A DNA stretch of 64,000 bases from Ixodes scapularis (GCF_016920785.2 NW_024609835.1:78420795-78484794); one strand, 5' to 3'. Numbered from the stretch's first letter, positions 44,701-58,030 are shown. Notes: generated by a model from the sequence alone, not told the origin. A program made the numbers and translations.

Positions 44701-46810
44701 CGTCTCACCTCTGTTAAACTCATGTAAAAAACCACACAAAAAAAACTCGTTTTTTCAGAACAAAAACACGTGAAATATCTCTTTACTTACCTTGCAGTTC
44801 ATAAAGTTCCTTTTTTTACAGTCTTGAACATTTTTAAAATAAGACAAAAAAACGGTTTTTAATTTTTAGTTTCTTTGTTTAAAATAGGCGATTTATTTTA
44901 TACGGAAAGTGCTAAGTAGAGACATCGGGCGCTGTCAAAACGGGTTAGAAATCACGGCGATGCGACCAAGTATTTTGTTTTGTGAAAGTAGTTACAGCAT
45001 TAAAAAATTATAAAGAGAGAGAAACCAGATGATGCGAAAGGGCAGCCTTACATAAACTAACTTTGACATAGTTGAAGTGAGATCATTTGTGGCAGCAAAT
45101 CCTGGTGACATAAAATATATACGCAAAAAATACAAAGAAAACGAAAAGAACGAACACAATTTTGGCCCAACCGTATTTGAAGAATTCCATTCATTGCACA
45201 ATGAAAAAAGTGATAAGCATCAGAATGCATGTCCTCTGCGTCACAAAGATTTGTAATCAGTTGCGGCTTCGTAGCTTTCTGTGACCATGCAATACTAAAT
45301 ACGATTATTTACATGGCATAACACGGTTAGGGCAAAGAAGCGATCACCTTATCTTTTCATGAATCAAAAGGTTGTTATTAAAATGAATATTGCTCGTTTC
45401 CAACATTGAATGAATGAATGTTCGTTTCCAACATTAACGTAAGCTGTAAATATTTCCGCAAGTCAATACACTTCTGAGAAAATATCTGAAAAAAACGCCT
45501 ATTACATGGTGTGCTAGCACTGTTGCGCAGCGTACGCAATAGTTGAAGCAGATTAGAGAGTAGTTTAATTAAAACACATGAAGCAAATAGAACTCCTCGA
45601 AAAGTGTCTCATAAACCACGTTTTAGAGGCGAGAATTGGTAAGGTTAAACGTATTTCGTAGTCAGAACATCGAACAGCCTTCCGTGTTGGTTGTTTCTGT
45701 TGATCCAGGTATTCCTGCCTCAGCGGTGACCATGAGGTGAAACACGTATCCCGCAGTGGTCGCTTTCAATGCGGACTGAGTTAGATATTTAGGTAGTCTA
45801 CGGTGGTGTCTGAAATGATGAAAAATTAATCTTGGTTTTTTAAACTCGGAAATCGCCGTTTAGGTTACAGGGAAATCCACAATCTGTTGTGTTCTCAAAC
45901 AGGGTTAGTATTGATCTATCTAAATATTGATTTACCCTAAGCACATAGGGGCGTTGTAGAGAAGTGTGAGTATATTAAATTTATATAAATTATCACAAGC
46001 CAAAAATTATTACTGGGATGCAATTAATTCGCCAACTAACGTATTTTATGAAATTCATATAAAAAATCGCCCTTTTCCCGTGCTTTCGTGGGAAAGGCAG
46101 TAAAAACACAGAACGTGACGTGTTAATGAGGATGTGGTGTGAGGGGCCGACAAAGAGAGAGAGAAAACGGAAGAAGTAAACGGTTGAAGATTATCGTGTG
46201 CAACGCCGCACGCGGACCTTGATGGGAAATCTGGAGGTGCCGGGAAAGTGCAGTTTTACTTGTAGAGAGTCGTCTGCTTGGTTGAGGACCTAGGGGCACA
46301 CATCGAAGGCTCAGTGCCCACGGCTGACCTCGCAACCGTTGCTGTTTTACTTGTTAACGTCATCTCTCAAAGCCTGCTTCAGTGTGAGACGCAGAAAACG
46401 GATCCTGCGGAAAATGGAACAGTTCGAACACGGCAGCACCGTAGAGAGCCCAGTTTACACAAAATTTCCTACTGCTCGATCGGTGTCAAGTTAATTATGC
46501 GCCCCATTTGCAACACGAGCCGCGAGGAAGTGGCAAAGGAATTGGTCATCTGCGAGCCCTCTCCGCCTTTCCGCCTCCCGCTAGCGACCAATCTCCGCAA
46601 GAGGAGGCCACATTGGTAGGGGGCTTTCGCCATTTCGTTGCAAACGCTCCCGATAGGTTTGTGATGGAGCATCTGTTCAATCTAAATTTTCTAGGGCACC
46701 GAGCAGATCCCTGGCGCCTGCTCGCGGCAAAAGAGAACAAAACATTCGAACTATCTCACCCCGTTAGGCCAAAGGGAGCAGGAGCACGTCTTCTGTAGTG
46801 TAGGCTTTTC
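41748..46810. other. 5-kb stretch without recognised genes
   Basis: Mostly AT-rich. From 46270 to 46800 several frames overlap on both strands in more GC-rich sequence without domains. No repeats with clear ends were found. Confidence 0.4.
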
Positions 46811-46824
46811 TTTCTCTGCTTTTC

Positions 46825-46848
46825 TGTCTCTCTCTCTCTCTCTCTATT
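46825..46848. repeat. (CT)n microsatellite
   Basis: A run of CT dinucleotides with one interruption. Confidence 0.85.
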
Positions 46849-48911
46849 TTGCCCTTTCTCTGGAGAAGCCTGGAGCACGGTAGTTTGACGGAGCAGAGCG
46901 CCACTGTGTCTGAGCACGTGACGTTTCAGTCCCTCCGGTAGTGACACGGAGGCACTCGAGTAAAGTGTTCGACGGCACTGGAGTGCAATGAAACGTGCGC
47001 TGTGTCAGCGATCGCCTGGCAGTCAACCTGTCAACTTCCGTTGCATGGCGCTCAACCGGATATGTTTAAATGCCAGCCATTCCACACATTCTGTGTTAAA
47101 ACAATTAGTATAAACATGTTCATAAGGGGTGCTGGAAGGTAATCTCTATTCTGAGAGGTGTTCAGACTGAACAAGTATGATGTTTTGAAATGGCATAATA
47201 ACCATTTTCTGTGGTCATTGAGCACTGTTATATATAGAGGCTGTCTAGCAATCATTGCGTAAGGAATGTAGCAATATTTTATTTTACTCAAGCTGAGGTG
47301 AGAGGCATATATTTGCGTATGTAATATTTACAAAATGATGCATGGGTGTTTATTGATTGACTTAAGGTGTCGTTGTCATTACAAACACAAAAATGCCAGG
47401 GTCAATTTTACAGAAATAATAAAATTATATTTTATTAAAAAAGGTATCTTCGACGATTTCAGAGCCAAATGATTTTCCTCAAGGTAACCCATCCTACTAT
47501 AATCTGTGTAGTTGAATTTCACCATTATTATATAATATATATATATATTGTTGAAGAATCAGTTCTCAATTCATGAAACTCCATTTTGGGAGAGTCTTAG
47601 CATGCTCTCTTTAGACAGAAAAAATATTTAGCATATGAGCAAATAGTTCAAATTCATGGTACATTAAACAAAAGCCAATAGTGGTGAACGAAGTTCTGCT
47701 ACCGAGACTCAGAACTATAAAGACTGCTGCCTCTTACCCACGTTCTCGCCATACACTCATCGCAAGAGCTTGCCCCTGATTTTGACCACTGGTGCAAATG
47801 TTAAATTTTCTTGCGTGCTATTGAACAAAGCGGAACATCTAAGGCAAGGATGGTGATTTTTTTTGCGAGAAATGCCGCTTTGTTAGAAATTCCGATATTT
47901 TTTCTAAAAAAGACACTAGCTTAAACAATATTTACTCTAACTTGTATTTAGGTTGGTTTTACAAAACACCGCGGAGCCGCAGTTCATTAGCCCGATGTTT
48001 TACTTAGAGATATTTTGAATGGAAAATTGCTAACTTTTAATCTATCAAGATAAGCAATTACAATACGTGTGTTTTATCCCAAGGCAACGTGCCGTAGTCT
48101 TTTCAATGTCTTTACGAATAAGAAACAAATTGAGTTCAAATATTCTAGGTTGATTAAGCACAAAATAAATGAACGGGAAATGAAAAAGTGCTATTATTTG
48201 TGTTTCTTTTTGGTTTTGTGTGTGGGGGGGGGGGTTGTTTTGCTCATTAACGAAACAAGCAGGAAAATAGCTTAACGTTGGGCTGCCACTTAAAGCACGA
48301 CAGGAGGTTACTTTCTGAGTTCTTCCTTCCTAGCTTCCACCACCTTCTCTACCTGTTTGAGATAACCGCTAAGGCTTGTGGGCAAGAGGTTGTCGAGCAA
48401 GCAATGCTATATAGTCACTTACAAGAATAGAGGGAACGTTAAAGCATCCAAAGTGTACTACAAACTCAAGTTCAGATGCGTTTTGCCTTATGCCGACTTC
48501 ATAATTAACTTATGAGGACGTTGACTCTGCGATAAAGGAACTAGCTCTATATATTTTGTAAGGTGGAATTCCTTCATTCCTAGTTAAAGGGTGCTGCGAC
48601 ATTTTGCTTTCAGCGTAAGAACATATCTTTAACTTATCTCTAAACCTAGTACTTTTCCTTTGGCATGGAAGAATGCCTTGATTGTGTCTGTACGTAGGAC
48701 TGTACGCGCCATAAATGCTGGCAATTACGGATTTTTTTTTTTTTTTTGTTTTCTGCCTTTTCTAAAGTCTCGAAACTTTTTTTTAAGCATCTCATTTTTT
48801 ATTTTAAGATTGTGCTCAATCCGAGTTAGCATGAATTCTGTCGTGGTCGCTCAGTACAAGTAATATTGTAACTTTAAAGGAATTCGCAAAGCCAATAATT
48901 GAGTCCAGTAG
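46849..48911. other. Intergenic, nothing recognised
   Basis: AT-rich with a short AT microsatellite at about 47532-47549 and a G run at 48223-48233. No gene is seen. Confidence 0.45.
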
Positions 48912-50080
48912 ACAAGTTGACGTAATTTATTTTAATAGTTGTAAAGCATTCGACCTTCTGGATTGCAGTTTATTGTTAATTAAGTTATCTAAGCTTGGTC
49001 TGGCCTCTGGCTTTCTTGGCTGGTTTGGAAGCTATCTATGTTGTCGTTTAAGAGTGTACCTTAATTAATATGGGCGAATATCGTTCCCCAGTCTCGGGTA
49101 ATTTAAAGAAGTTGTAATGCGCCACGTGTCGAACCTTGCACTGTTACTTTCCAACAATATTGCTAATGACCTTGGCAGCTCAAAAGTGTCTCCGTTCGCC
49201 GATGACGTAAAAAAATTCCGTATTATTTGCACGTAAATGGACTGTAGGCCCCTGCTGCTTAATATTGATGCTCTAAACATTTGGTGCAAGAATGATAGGT
49301 TGTCTTCGAATTTCGTAAGAACTAAGCATCAGTCGCTTTCGCGCAACCCTGCGATTACTGTTCATTCTAGTCAATAACACAGCCCTAATATAGCAAGGTC
49401 TTTGGTTGTGCGCGATCTTAGAGTGGGGATTGATTCTCGCCTGTTTTTCACTGCTGACGTTGAAAAAAATCATCAATGATTCCCCACGTTTGTTGGGCGA
49501 AATCTCTCGTATTATGCGACAATTGAATAGGTATTCTTGTGTATTGGTGAGCTTTTTGGTTCGTTAGTTTTTGTAAAGGACGGAAATCTTTTCAACCGTT
49601 TGGAATTCCAAAAATGTAAATCAAACGTTTGACTTGGGATATTTCCTGGGACGCTCTGTCAGGCTCGTTTATGATTGCCATGCCGAACCTTAATTTTATT
49701 ATGATCATTAGAGTCTTTGGAAACTTTATACGCTTGCCTTTTTCCGTAAGGTGGTTAGTCCAGGATATGCGTTTTTCTTCGCAAATAAACCAATGCTGCA
49801 ATTGAAGCATTTTTCTACTTAGCAATAGTTTATTTAAAGGTTCCTCAGCGTCACACAGCGCTCTTTTGTCCAGGATTTATCACGCGTATAATAGGTCCAA
49901 CAATACATAACTTGACTCCTATGCTTCTTTTTAAATGTTAAAAAAGTCTTACTCTTGTGTGCAAACTAGGATGTGACAATGTTGGTATATTTACTGGACT
50001 CGGGCCAGTGAACCGCATTTATGTCTAGCAGCTGTTTAGATACACGCCTTAAAAACATGATTGATTGTTAAAAAAAAGGT
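48912..50080 (+). pseudogene. Decayed LINE reverse transcriptase
   Basis: At 48912-49050 the frame reads QVDVIYFNSCKAFDLLDCSL and GFLGWFGSYL. These are the RT palm strand with its first catalytic D and the following helix of non-LTR elements. In another frame, about 49110-49245, NNIANDLGSSKVSPFADDVK contains FADD, the variant of the YADD catalytic box. Farther on, SLVVRDLRVGIDSRLFF corresponds to the thumb, and a CATTTGGTGCAAGAATGAT stretch encodes the IWCKND helix. At least three frameshifts and several stops are present. Weak similarity continues to about 50070. It is a different family from the LINE at 0.8-1.8 kb. Confidence 0.85.
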
Positions 50081-50340
50081 GAAAACGACAGAGAAACGCA
50101 TCAATTGTCCCGCCTCCGGCGCGAGCTTCTTATATTTGTCAATGCTTGGGCGCCTCGTGCACCCCGAGTTTACGCGCGTAGCTAAAGTACGACCGAAAGC
50201 GGAAAGCACGTGCTGTTGGCAGGCATTCGAAAGACACGGTCTGCCGTACTTACTGTTTATGTAACTACAGCTATTGTTCTGCGGGTAGAATCAATGTTTT
50301 CACAATATTTATTTCTGAGCTCTTGCTTTCTCTTTCTCCT

Positions 50341-50385
50341 TCTCCTGCTCCTCTCTCTCTCTTTCCCTCTTTCTCTCTTTCTAAT
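50341..50385. repeat. CT-rich low-complexity tract
   Basis: CTCCTTCTCCTGCTCCTCTC followed by CT and CTTT runs. Confidence 0.7.
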
Positions 50386-50442
50386 AAAAATATTCTATGT
50401 AGTTTATATATATGTCACCAAATCATCTGCAAATATAGGTTA

Positions 50443-50552
50443 GCATACTAAAATTTAACATTGCAAACTTTGAGAACTTGTCTTTCATTAATTGGAGGCA
50501 TACTAAAATTTAACATTGCAAACTTTGAGAACTTGTCTTTCATTAATTGGAG
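50443..50552. repeat. Exact 55-bp tandem duplication
   Basis: 50443-50497 and 50498-50552 are identical by eye, starting GCATACTAAAATTTAACATT. The perfect match in unconstrained DNA implies a very recent duplication or an assembly artefact. Confidence 0.95.
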
Positions 50553-51640
50553 TAAGAATTTCAAGTAGAGAGTTCTTTCACTTATCTCACGTTTGATTCA
50601 TTGGTAAGCGCTAGGAAAAAAGTATTGTATAAAATATTTATATCTAACGGACTGTCAAGTTCTGTCAGTGATGTTTGGCTATTTTTCATTTATTTTTATT
50701 TTTTGCTATACTAGTTGCTTTTGGGGCTGCGTGCATAATTAGTGCAAAATGTCAAACTAAACCTGAAAGGTGAAAAACTTGTCTTATTTTGTGCACGTAC
50801 TGTCCGGCTGGGATTACATTGTTTTTAATCTTCTAAACAGGCTGACAAATTAAGGTGGCCACATCTACTCCCTGCACTTTGGTAATGTACGAGAAAGCGA
50901 TCAAATTTTAGTCCCTTCGGAGAACTAGAACTGTAATGAAAACACCTAATCTACATTAAAATATGAATCCCGGAACGATTTCGGAAACGCTAATAGTAGG
51001 CACATGTCTCTAATGACCAGGTAGATGCTACTGTAAGCTCTGTAATCAAATAAGGTAATGACGCGGCATGTCTCCCATCATTATGCCGTTCTTCTGACCA
51101 CCCCCTTACATTAATACTCGTTCGAGAGTTCATTCGTCATAGCATGACGTACCAATATGAAGAGAAGTTGGGTTTCATTGTTGCTTTTAATGGGCGTACG
51201 AGCCCGAAATAAGTAACTTATAATTTTGAAAAAAAAAAAAAAAAAAGTTCAGCTTTATGTTTTGAGAGAGATTTGTGCGTTCCATTTTCTCACTCATATA
51301 TATGGACACACCCTGGATTTAATTGGTGGTGGGAATTACTACTATTAAACCTGTTTTTCTAGTTCTGCATTTGTTAACCATCTTCCATCCAAGAAAATGT
51401 TGTTGTCTTCGTCCGTTTTTTTGTATTGTTGCCCATCTCAGGGTCTTCAAGATGTCGATTCATTACCATCTCGCTTGCACTCGATCACTACTTATATATA
51501 TGCTCTCTTATAACAACAGTGTAGACACTATAAACACACAAAAGACGTTCACTAAAGAATTCGAGAGCGCGAATGTAAAGTGACGTGTAGTTCAAGGGTA
51601 ATTAGCACCCAAAATTTGCATTTCTGAAGGATTTTCCTTT

Positions 51641-51643
<3 letters not shown>
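50553..51643. other. Intergenic, nothing recognised
   Basis: AT-rich. A-run at 51230-51246. No gene is seen. Confidence 0.45.

Positions 51644-51697
<54 letters not shown>
51644..51697. repeat. (AT)n microsatellite, 54 bp
   Basis: Uninterrupted alternating A and T. Confidence 0.98.
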
Positions 51698-51699
<2 letters not shown>

Positions 51700-52934
51700 A
51701 TAAAAGGCGTGTTCAGATACCGTAAAATATTTCGAGAAAATTACAAAAATTAATTGGAAGTGCAGGAAACGCGTATTTGCACAGGACAGTAAAATATTGG
51801 TTTCGCGGCTGGCAGTTGGCATGCGTGAAACAATCCTCCTCACACATAACTTGTATTTACATTTTCCTATCAAGCCTGAGTGCGTTAGAGTGAAGTACCA
51901 GGAATGCAGTAGCAAAACTACTATGTAATATTAATGTGGATGGCTGAGCGTGTTGGTGTCTATAGTACAATAACACAAAAGGAGTACGAAGACAATACAA
52001 ACAACGCGGGCTTTAGGCTTACAACAGCACGTTTTGGTGCAAATCGAGAGCCTGTCTTCTCTGCCATGCCTGTTTTTCGTTATCGTAATATTAACATTAT
52101 TATTTTTTTCTTAAACCCTCTTAATAATGTAAATTAATAATAATAGCGAAAACATTGCTTAGCCGCCTTGTAGTCTCTTTTCTGCAACGAAGTGCGCTAC
52201 TTCGAATTAGGCTCCGCAACAAGCGACATGGCAGTTTTATACTGTGGAATTGACTATTTTCAGTTTCAAAAAACAAATTAATATAGTATACAAACGTCTG
52301 TCTGTGCGTTGGCACCCCATAAAATTGTAAAAAATATATACATTGAAAAAAGTATGTCTAGTTGAGACTGATGACAAAGAATATCATTACTTTATCAATA
52401 ACTTGAACTAAACGAGACAAAAAAAAACAGTCGCCTCTTAGATCAATCAAAATTTAAGTAAATGTGTTTTGGAGCTCACACAAGAAGTATTTATAAGGAT
52501 GCGCTCTTTTTTAGCGTGTCACACAAACCTACTACGATGTAAAAGTAATCCACAAGAGACTAACCTGCGTATATCATGGGAGGCGAATTTTATGCATTGC
52601 TAAACAATTTTGATGTCAATGTTACTGCCATTTAACCGCACATCCTCACGGCGCAGCGGTAACCATTTATTTGCGTTAAAATCCATTACATATGTTCTAA
52701 AAGCTCAAACAATGTTCTAATAAAGACTGAAAGTATTTATTTCATAGAAGTAGAGGCTCTGATTGCCAACCAGTTTTCGAGTCCATGTGATACGAAGGTT
52801 TGCTCGTTTTTCTTATAACTTTTATAGAATACGATTCGTCATTAGCACTAAATCGCTTTAACCCCTGCCGTCCGAAGAGTGGTAAGAAGAGATTGTGATC
52901 TCAGCCCAGCGAAAATCACTAACAGAATTTGACG
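51698..52934. other. Intergenic, nothing recognised
   Basis: AT-rich; only short, unconvincing frames. Confidence 0.45.
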
Positions 52935-52942
52935 GTTATAGG

Positions 52943-53876
52943 CAATGTCGGAAACGCTACCAAAGAGTGACGAAATACGTTACTCGTGACTCGCAAACTG
53001 AAGGAACGCGTTACCGATCTACGTTACCTCAAAATAAAAAGAACGCGTTAGCGATACCAAATGTAACGCACGTCACTTTTGCGTTGATTTAAATTTATAA
53101 ATAGTCAATGTCGGCGTTGTTTTTCTTGTTTTTTTATGTTGTTTTTTTGCGGCAGCGTATTTTACAGTGACAAAGAGCGGGGACATTAAGGTTTTTCAAA
53201 AGTGGGAGTCTTTGCGTGGGGTAGAGACAGAAATAATTGTATAAGAATGTGGAATGAGTGCAGTAATTAAGGACACTGAGCATATAATTTGTTTCAGCTA
53301 AAGTTCAGGCGCAGCAAGCCGACGCTACGAGCTGATGGGACCAATCAAGCAGTGTCCAAAGTGCGAGACATTTTACCTTTATTGTATATGATTGGTTCAG
53401 CGATGATAGAGCACATACAGAAACACTACAAACGCCATGATGTTGCCCTTTTGGCTCTGTCTGATTGGTTCCATCAGCTCGTAGCGTCGGCTGCCCGTGA
53501 ACTTAAACACCGACGACCGGACTCGAGATTCTGCAAGGCAGAATATCGTCCTCACCAAGGGGGAGGTAGAAACAGGGAACGGCGAACAGGGTAGAAGGGG
53601 GAGAGGAGGAAGCGAGGGAAAAGTGGAAAGCGCGAACTGGTCGTCGGTCTTTAAAGTGAAACGAGGTATATATACGCAAAAAAAATTGGCGTGTTTTTTT
53701 CGGTTTTGGGAAAACGTAACAAGTAACGTAACTGCGTTACCCGTCACATGAAATAAGTAACCTAAGTACGTTACCCGTTAGTATTTTGAAAAATTAACGA
53801 GTACGTTACTACGTTACTGAAAAAGTAACGCGCTACCGGTTAGGACGTTACTTGTAAAGCGTTACCGCTAGTACTG
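52943..53876. mobile_element. hAT-like element rich in GTAACG words, copy 2
   Basis: The left end CAATGTCGGAAACGCTACC and the right end (minus strand) CAGTACTAGCGGTAACGC match loosely. GTTATAGG (52935-52942) and GTTATGCG (53877-53884) agree at six of eight positions, as expected for an old hAT target duplication. Both flanks are packed with ACGTTAC/GTAACG words. There is no transposase. MITE A copy 2 is nested near the middle. Confidence 0.75.
53281..53512. mobile_element. MITE family A, copy 2
   Basis: The left arm (CATATAATTTGTTTCAGC, then CCGACGCTACGAGCTGATGG) matches the arms of the 2421-2667 copy. The right arm, read on the minus strand, has GCAGCCGACGCTACGAGCTG. The far right end has lost the CACTATA-type terminus. 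Beyond it another inverted pair (CCGACGACC at 53509 and GGTCGTCGG at 53639) suggests a further small insertion. Confidence 0.8.
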
Positions 53877-53884
53877 GTTATGCG

Positions 53885-54533
53885 TGACCACACTTCTGCC
53901 CTCACCACATTGCCTCACCGCGAAAATTTAACACTCTTGGAACAAACCGCGAAGCAGTCGTAACTAGCAATGCCCTTTTGCGTATTAGGTACATTGTGTA
54001 GGTATATCACCTCTTCGGTCATTTGGATGCGAGACACTCAACGTAATAATTTTCGGGTGAACTGTCTGAAGACTAAATTAGTGGGATTTTGATATTTCTT
54101 TCTGCTTACAAACCGACGAGCAGCCGAAAAAAAAATGTTTTTTTTCTTATTTTTTTTTAATTGAGAAAGGGGAAGACCCTCCTCCTTTCTGCGGGACTCG
54201 CACAAAGACCCGCTCCTGTGAGAAAAGGAGAAAAGATTGCTAAAGGGAATCGAGGGAACGATATTGGGAACCGTTTTTTTTTTCCGCCAGAAGATGGTGC
54301 TGTAGGTCGGCCTTTAAGATTTTTTTTTCCGGTATATAGATTACTTTTCTCGTTTCAGGTAAGAAAGCACTACACTTACCATGCGAATAATTGCTCTTCA
54401 GGAAATGTAACAAAATGGCAGTTTCATGTTATTAGTGATAAAACTTTAAAAAAGTGAAAGCCGTTTACCTCTCCCTGTAACGCGGAATTGGAGCGCAGCT
54501 CTTGAGGAGAAGGAGGGGAGGGTACTGAGGGCC
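53885..54533. other. Intergenic, nothing recognised
   Basis: T-rich stretches; the 98-codon frame at 54161-54457 shows no domain. Confidence 0.45.
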
Positions 54534-54699
54534 ACGTGTTGTCGGGGGGGGGGGGGGGTCACGTGACCCCCCCCCCCGAGGGCACGTGAGCTTGGTGGGG
54601 TCACGTGGGGGCAAACACGTGCCCCCCCTCAGAGGTCACGTGACCTCGGGGTGTCACGTGACTCCCCAGGTCACGTGACCCCCCGGGTCACGTGACCAA
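54534..54699. repeat. Cluster of nine CACGTG sites
   Basis: CACGTG occurs nine times in about 165 bp, most in the form GTCACGTGAC with G- or C-runs between. The first G-run (54544-54558) is 15 bases. Each TCACGTGA is itself palindromic and matches the core bound by bHLH-ZIP factors such as USF, MITF and Myc/Max. No gene start is visible nearby. Confidence 0.9.
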
Positions 54700-54706
54700 A
54701 ATTTTT

Positions 54707-54962
54707 CCGCTAGATTTAGCGGGGAAAATTTTCCGCTAGATTTAGCGGGGAAATTTTTTCCGCTAGATTTAGCGGGGAAATTTTTCCGCTAGATTTAGCG
54801 GGAAAAATTTCCGCTAGATTTTGCGGCGAAATTTTCTCCGCTAGAGTTAGCGGGGAAATTTTTTCCGCTAGATTTAGCGGGGAAATTGTTCCGCTAGATT
54901 TAGCGGGGAAATTTTTCGCTAGATTTAGCGGGGAAATTTTTCCGCTAGATTTGGCAGGGAAA
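54707..54962. repeat. Hairpin-unit minisatellite, ten units of 25-27 bp
   Basis: Units of the type CCGCTAGATTTAGCGG plus GGAAATTTTT start at 54707, 54733, 54760, 54786, 54811, 54838, 54865, 54891, about 54916 and 54942. In each, CCGCTA pairs with TAGCGG across a GATT loop. Several units carry base changes in the loop or spacer while the stem is largely retained. Directly adjoins the CACGTG cluster. Confidence 0.95.
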
Positions 54963-55047
54963 TTTACCCATAATGCACCGCGCGGTTACGCCGACGGCGA
55001 CGGCGACGCCGCTCAAGCCGGAAACAGGCCCCTAAGCGCTGCGCTCT

Positions 55048-55520
55048 AAAAGTAAATGAAGAAGTTCCTAAAAATAATGAGATAGGGGTGGAATTCTACC
55101 CTATTTTTGTCCTGTGAACTTCAAATATCACGAGAATATGACACGAACGCGTTGATAGACGCCAGAAAAACCGAAAAACCAACCCCTAGCTGTGACATCA
55201 GACCCGGATGTTTCAACTGCCTTGAGCGTGCTCCTTGCGAGAGAACGCGTGCTGCGTTTTTGACTGCTCCGGTAAAGCTTACGGAAGTCGCCTAAGTGTT
55301 GAGATAATGTTTAATACGTCACAATTCCCTCCTTCCAAAGAACGCGCCGGAAAGGAGGATTTCAGTGCTATATTGAAAGCACTGCTGTGGCTAGCTGGAG
55401 CGACAATCTGAAATGTAATGTCGACGTTCGTGTTCCTGAAGGTTAACTGGAGATGATTTAAACGTTTTTTTCTTAACTACAGAACAAATTCAGTTTTCCT
55501 TCAAATGTTATTCACTGCTA
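55048..55520 (+). repeat. Dispersed repeat R, unsplit paralogue
   Basis: It aligns with 29340-29508 joined to 32156-32480, with no insert at the place where the hAT element sits in the other copy. The core word CAGTGCTATATTGAAAGCAC is well conserved. No coding capacity. Confidence 0.75.
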
Positions 55521-58030
55521 AACTAAACTTCTCATAAATATATCATGCATACGCGTGAAGTATGCAGACCCAAAAACCTGTGACCCAAAAGGTACTGTGA
55601 CCTACTTTATCGAGAGACAATCACGCCAATAAAAAAGGGCTTAAAGAAATAGAGACATCGTCGAGACTTCTGTAATAAGTGGATCAAGACTAGGAGGCAT
55701 AATATTAAGTGACGTATAGCTCCGGCGACATTATCTAATTACAGGGTTAAAGAAACACTGCTTATATCAAACTGCGCTTTTCATGGTCTATGTTGAAACG
55801 CTAAGCACAGGCCTAGGTTTCTCGGTACTAAATCGATTATCAATATTTCAAGCGATCTCCCCTAACACCAGAGTCCGGTACATTCTATCTTGCGTTTCCT
55901 GCCCAGGCAACATTAAAACAAAAAAGTGACTTACCGAATTCTTAACTTACTGGGCTGAGCGAAAAACAAAAGAAAAAGAAAAAAGCTTCCCAATATTGTG
56001 CAGTCACTGTAAAAAGAAAAATAGTCTGTAGAAGGAATATTTTTTGCTTTCCTTTTCCTTCGCATGGTCGACAAGAAGATCCGCTCTTTTGTGTGTGTGT
56101 GTGCGTGTGAAGGAAGACTTGCTGTTTTAATTTGGGGACACATAGATTATTATTTTGTTAGGCTTCGTTTAATGCAGCTTCCAATTTTGGTTGCATAAAT
56201 TATCTCTGGACCTGTAAGAGGCAGCACGCAAAAGCATAAACCGTGATTCGATTGAATTTATTAGTCCCGTGTGTCTCTCAGTTCTGGTCGCTCCTTTCAC
56301 GTTCCAGCGGAACCATATGTTTTACTAACCGTACCGTCTATTTCACCGAAAAGGAAGATAGGCGTCGAGAGTCTGCATATTGTGAAGTTGGGCTTTTTCT
56401 TTTTTTCGTTATACCCCTCTGGAGCAAGCGGCATGTCTTGCGCTGATTGTAGTCGTAGTCTTTTCTTGTTTTTCGAGTTACTTTGAGTTAGTGGTTCTCT
56501 TCTTCGTAGAAGCTGACCTTCTGCAGATAATGCATTTTAGCACCTTGATGAGAAAGTACCACCAGCTATGCACAGTTCTGGAAATGGTGACTGCTATACT
56601 CGATTCAATACCTGGTAGCATTCGTAAATTTTAATCAGACTTTTGTTGCCTTTGTTGTATAACACGTTGTGCAACGTCCTTTGGTCTCTAGAACAAATAG
56701 GTAATGCACTAATCACCGAGGGCAATAATATTCTGCTATATTGACTTATGAATCGTTTAATGGTGGACTTCATAGCAAGGCAATTTTTGTGCCACTTAAG
56801 ATTCTCAGGGTTCGAAATCTTTCTAAACAAGTTTTTTGGCACCCCTTATGACTATTTCGGCCGTGCCACTAGATTGAGCCGTGGTAGCTCTTACCGTCAA
56901 GTTCTTCCTTCATTGTGGCAACCCTTGGCTCCCAAACGGCGAACTATCACCACTTCAAATCTTCACAGAGAGGCTATGTAGTTACGAAACTATTTAAGAA
57001 CGTTTTTACTTGGATGTTGTGAAGCATTTATGTTTTCAGCCACCATATAAAATGAAAAAAAAAATGCCGTGGTTATCTAGTGCCTTCTTAAATGAGCGCC
57101 GTATGGTTGCATTGGCATTGCAGGGATGAGAAATCGAATCTGGACTTCTTTAAACTGTAGATCTGACATCTGCTGTACATGTCGTACTCGTGTTTGGTAC
57201 CAACAGTGATTCTGGCTCATGGATGATTCTTTGGAGCTTTATTCTATCGTCTTCTGTTTAATTCCATTTCATTTTACAGCGATAGCTGCCTATGGATTCT
57301 TCCCACCACTGGAAAAGACGTCCGTTCTTGCAGTAGCTTATGTTGTTGATGCTGTATTTGGCGATCTAGGGCGTCCATTGCTTGGGCCCACTGCGTGCAA
57401 AGCGGAGACGTCACCACTAAGCAAAGCAACAGCTTTAACAAGCCGCTCTATACATTGATATTTTATAGAACCTGATGCCCACTGCACGCGCTCTCTGTGG
57501 AAGCAAAATATTGTTCGGTGCACACGTGTATTAAGCTGCATAAATTTCCGTAGAACTACGTGTGGGGGGCACAAGAAATAAGAGGGGGGGGGGTGATATA
57601 AGTGAGCCCATGCCTTGTTGACTCGTGTTATATGTGTTGTTTGTGACAGCTGGAGATACATCCACAGAGTCGCACCGTATGACGATGGCGGGTGCGCAAG
57701 AAATGAATGCCCGTTGCTTGGAGTCCCGTATACAGTTTTGCAGCCCTCCGCGCCGTCTTCTTCGAGTCGTATACATGGAATTGCGTGCGAAGTAAGTCGA
57801 CGGACAAAACCTGGGCGCGCTTTGAGCCATTTGAAACACACAATGCGAAGCTTTTTTTGTTTATTTTTGTCGATAAAAGGATCCGACGACGCCTCCGTGG
57901 CGCCGCAATAGCATGTTTGCAGCGTCGTTGGTGTAAGGCGGTGAGAAAAGTGCGTCGTCACGCATGAAAGCTGGAAGCTCGCAGGTTCTTTGTTTGCTTA
58001 TTTACGCGTTCAAAATAACTTCAAATTTAT
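55521..58030. other. Intergenic, nothing recognised
   Basis: Includes overlapping frames up to 207 codons (57338-57961 minus) with alternatives on the opposite strand in several frames; none shows a domain or coding bias I can defend. Confidence 0.4.

Noticed and set aside
54707..54962. CRISPR array
   Set aside because: There are no unique spacers: the interval between hairpin units is itself repetitive, and the context is eukaryotic.
57338..57961. 207-codon minus-strand open frame
   Set aside because: Composition is unconvincing, several alternative frames overlap on both strands, and no family resemblance is seen.
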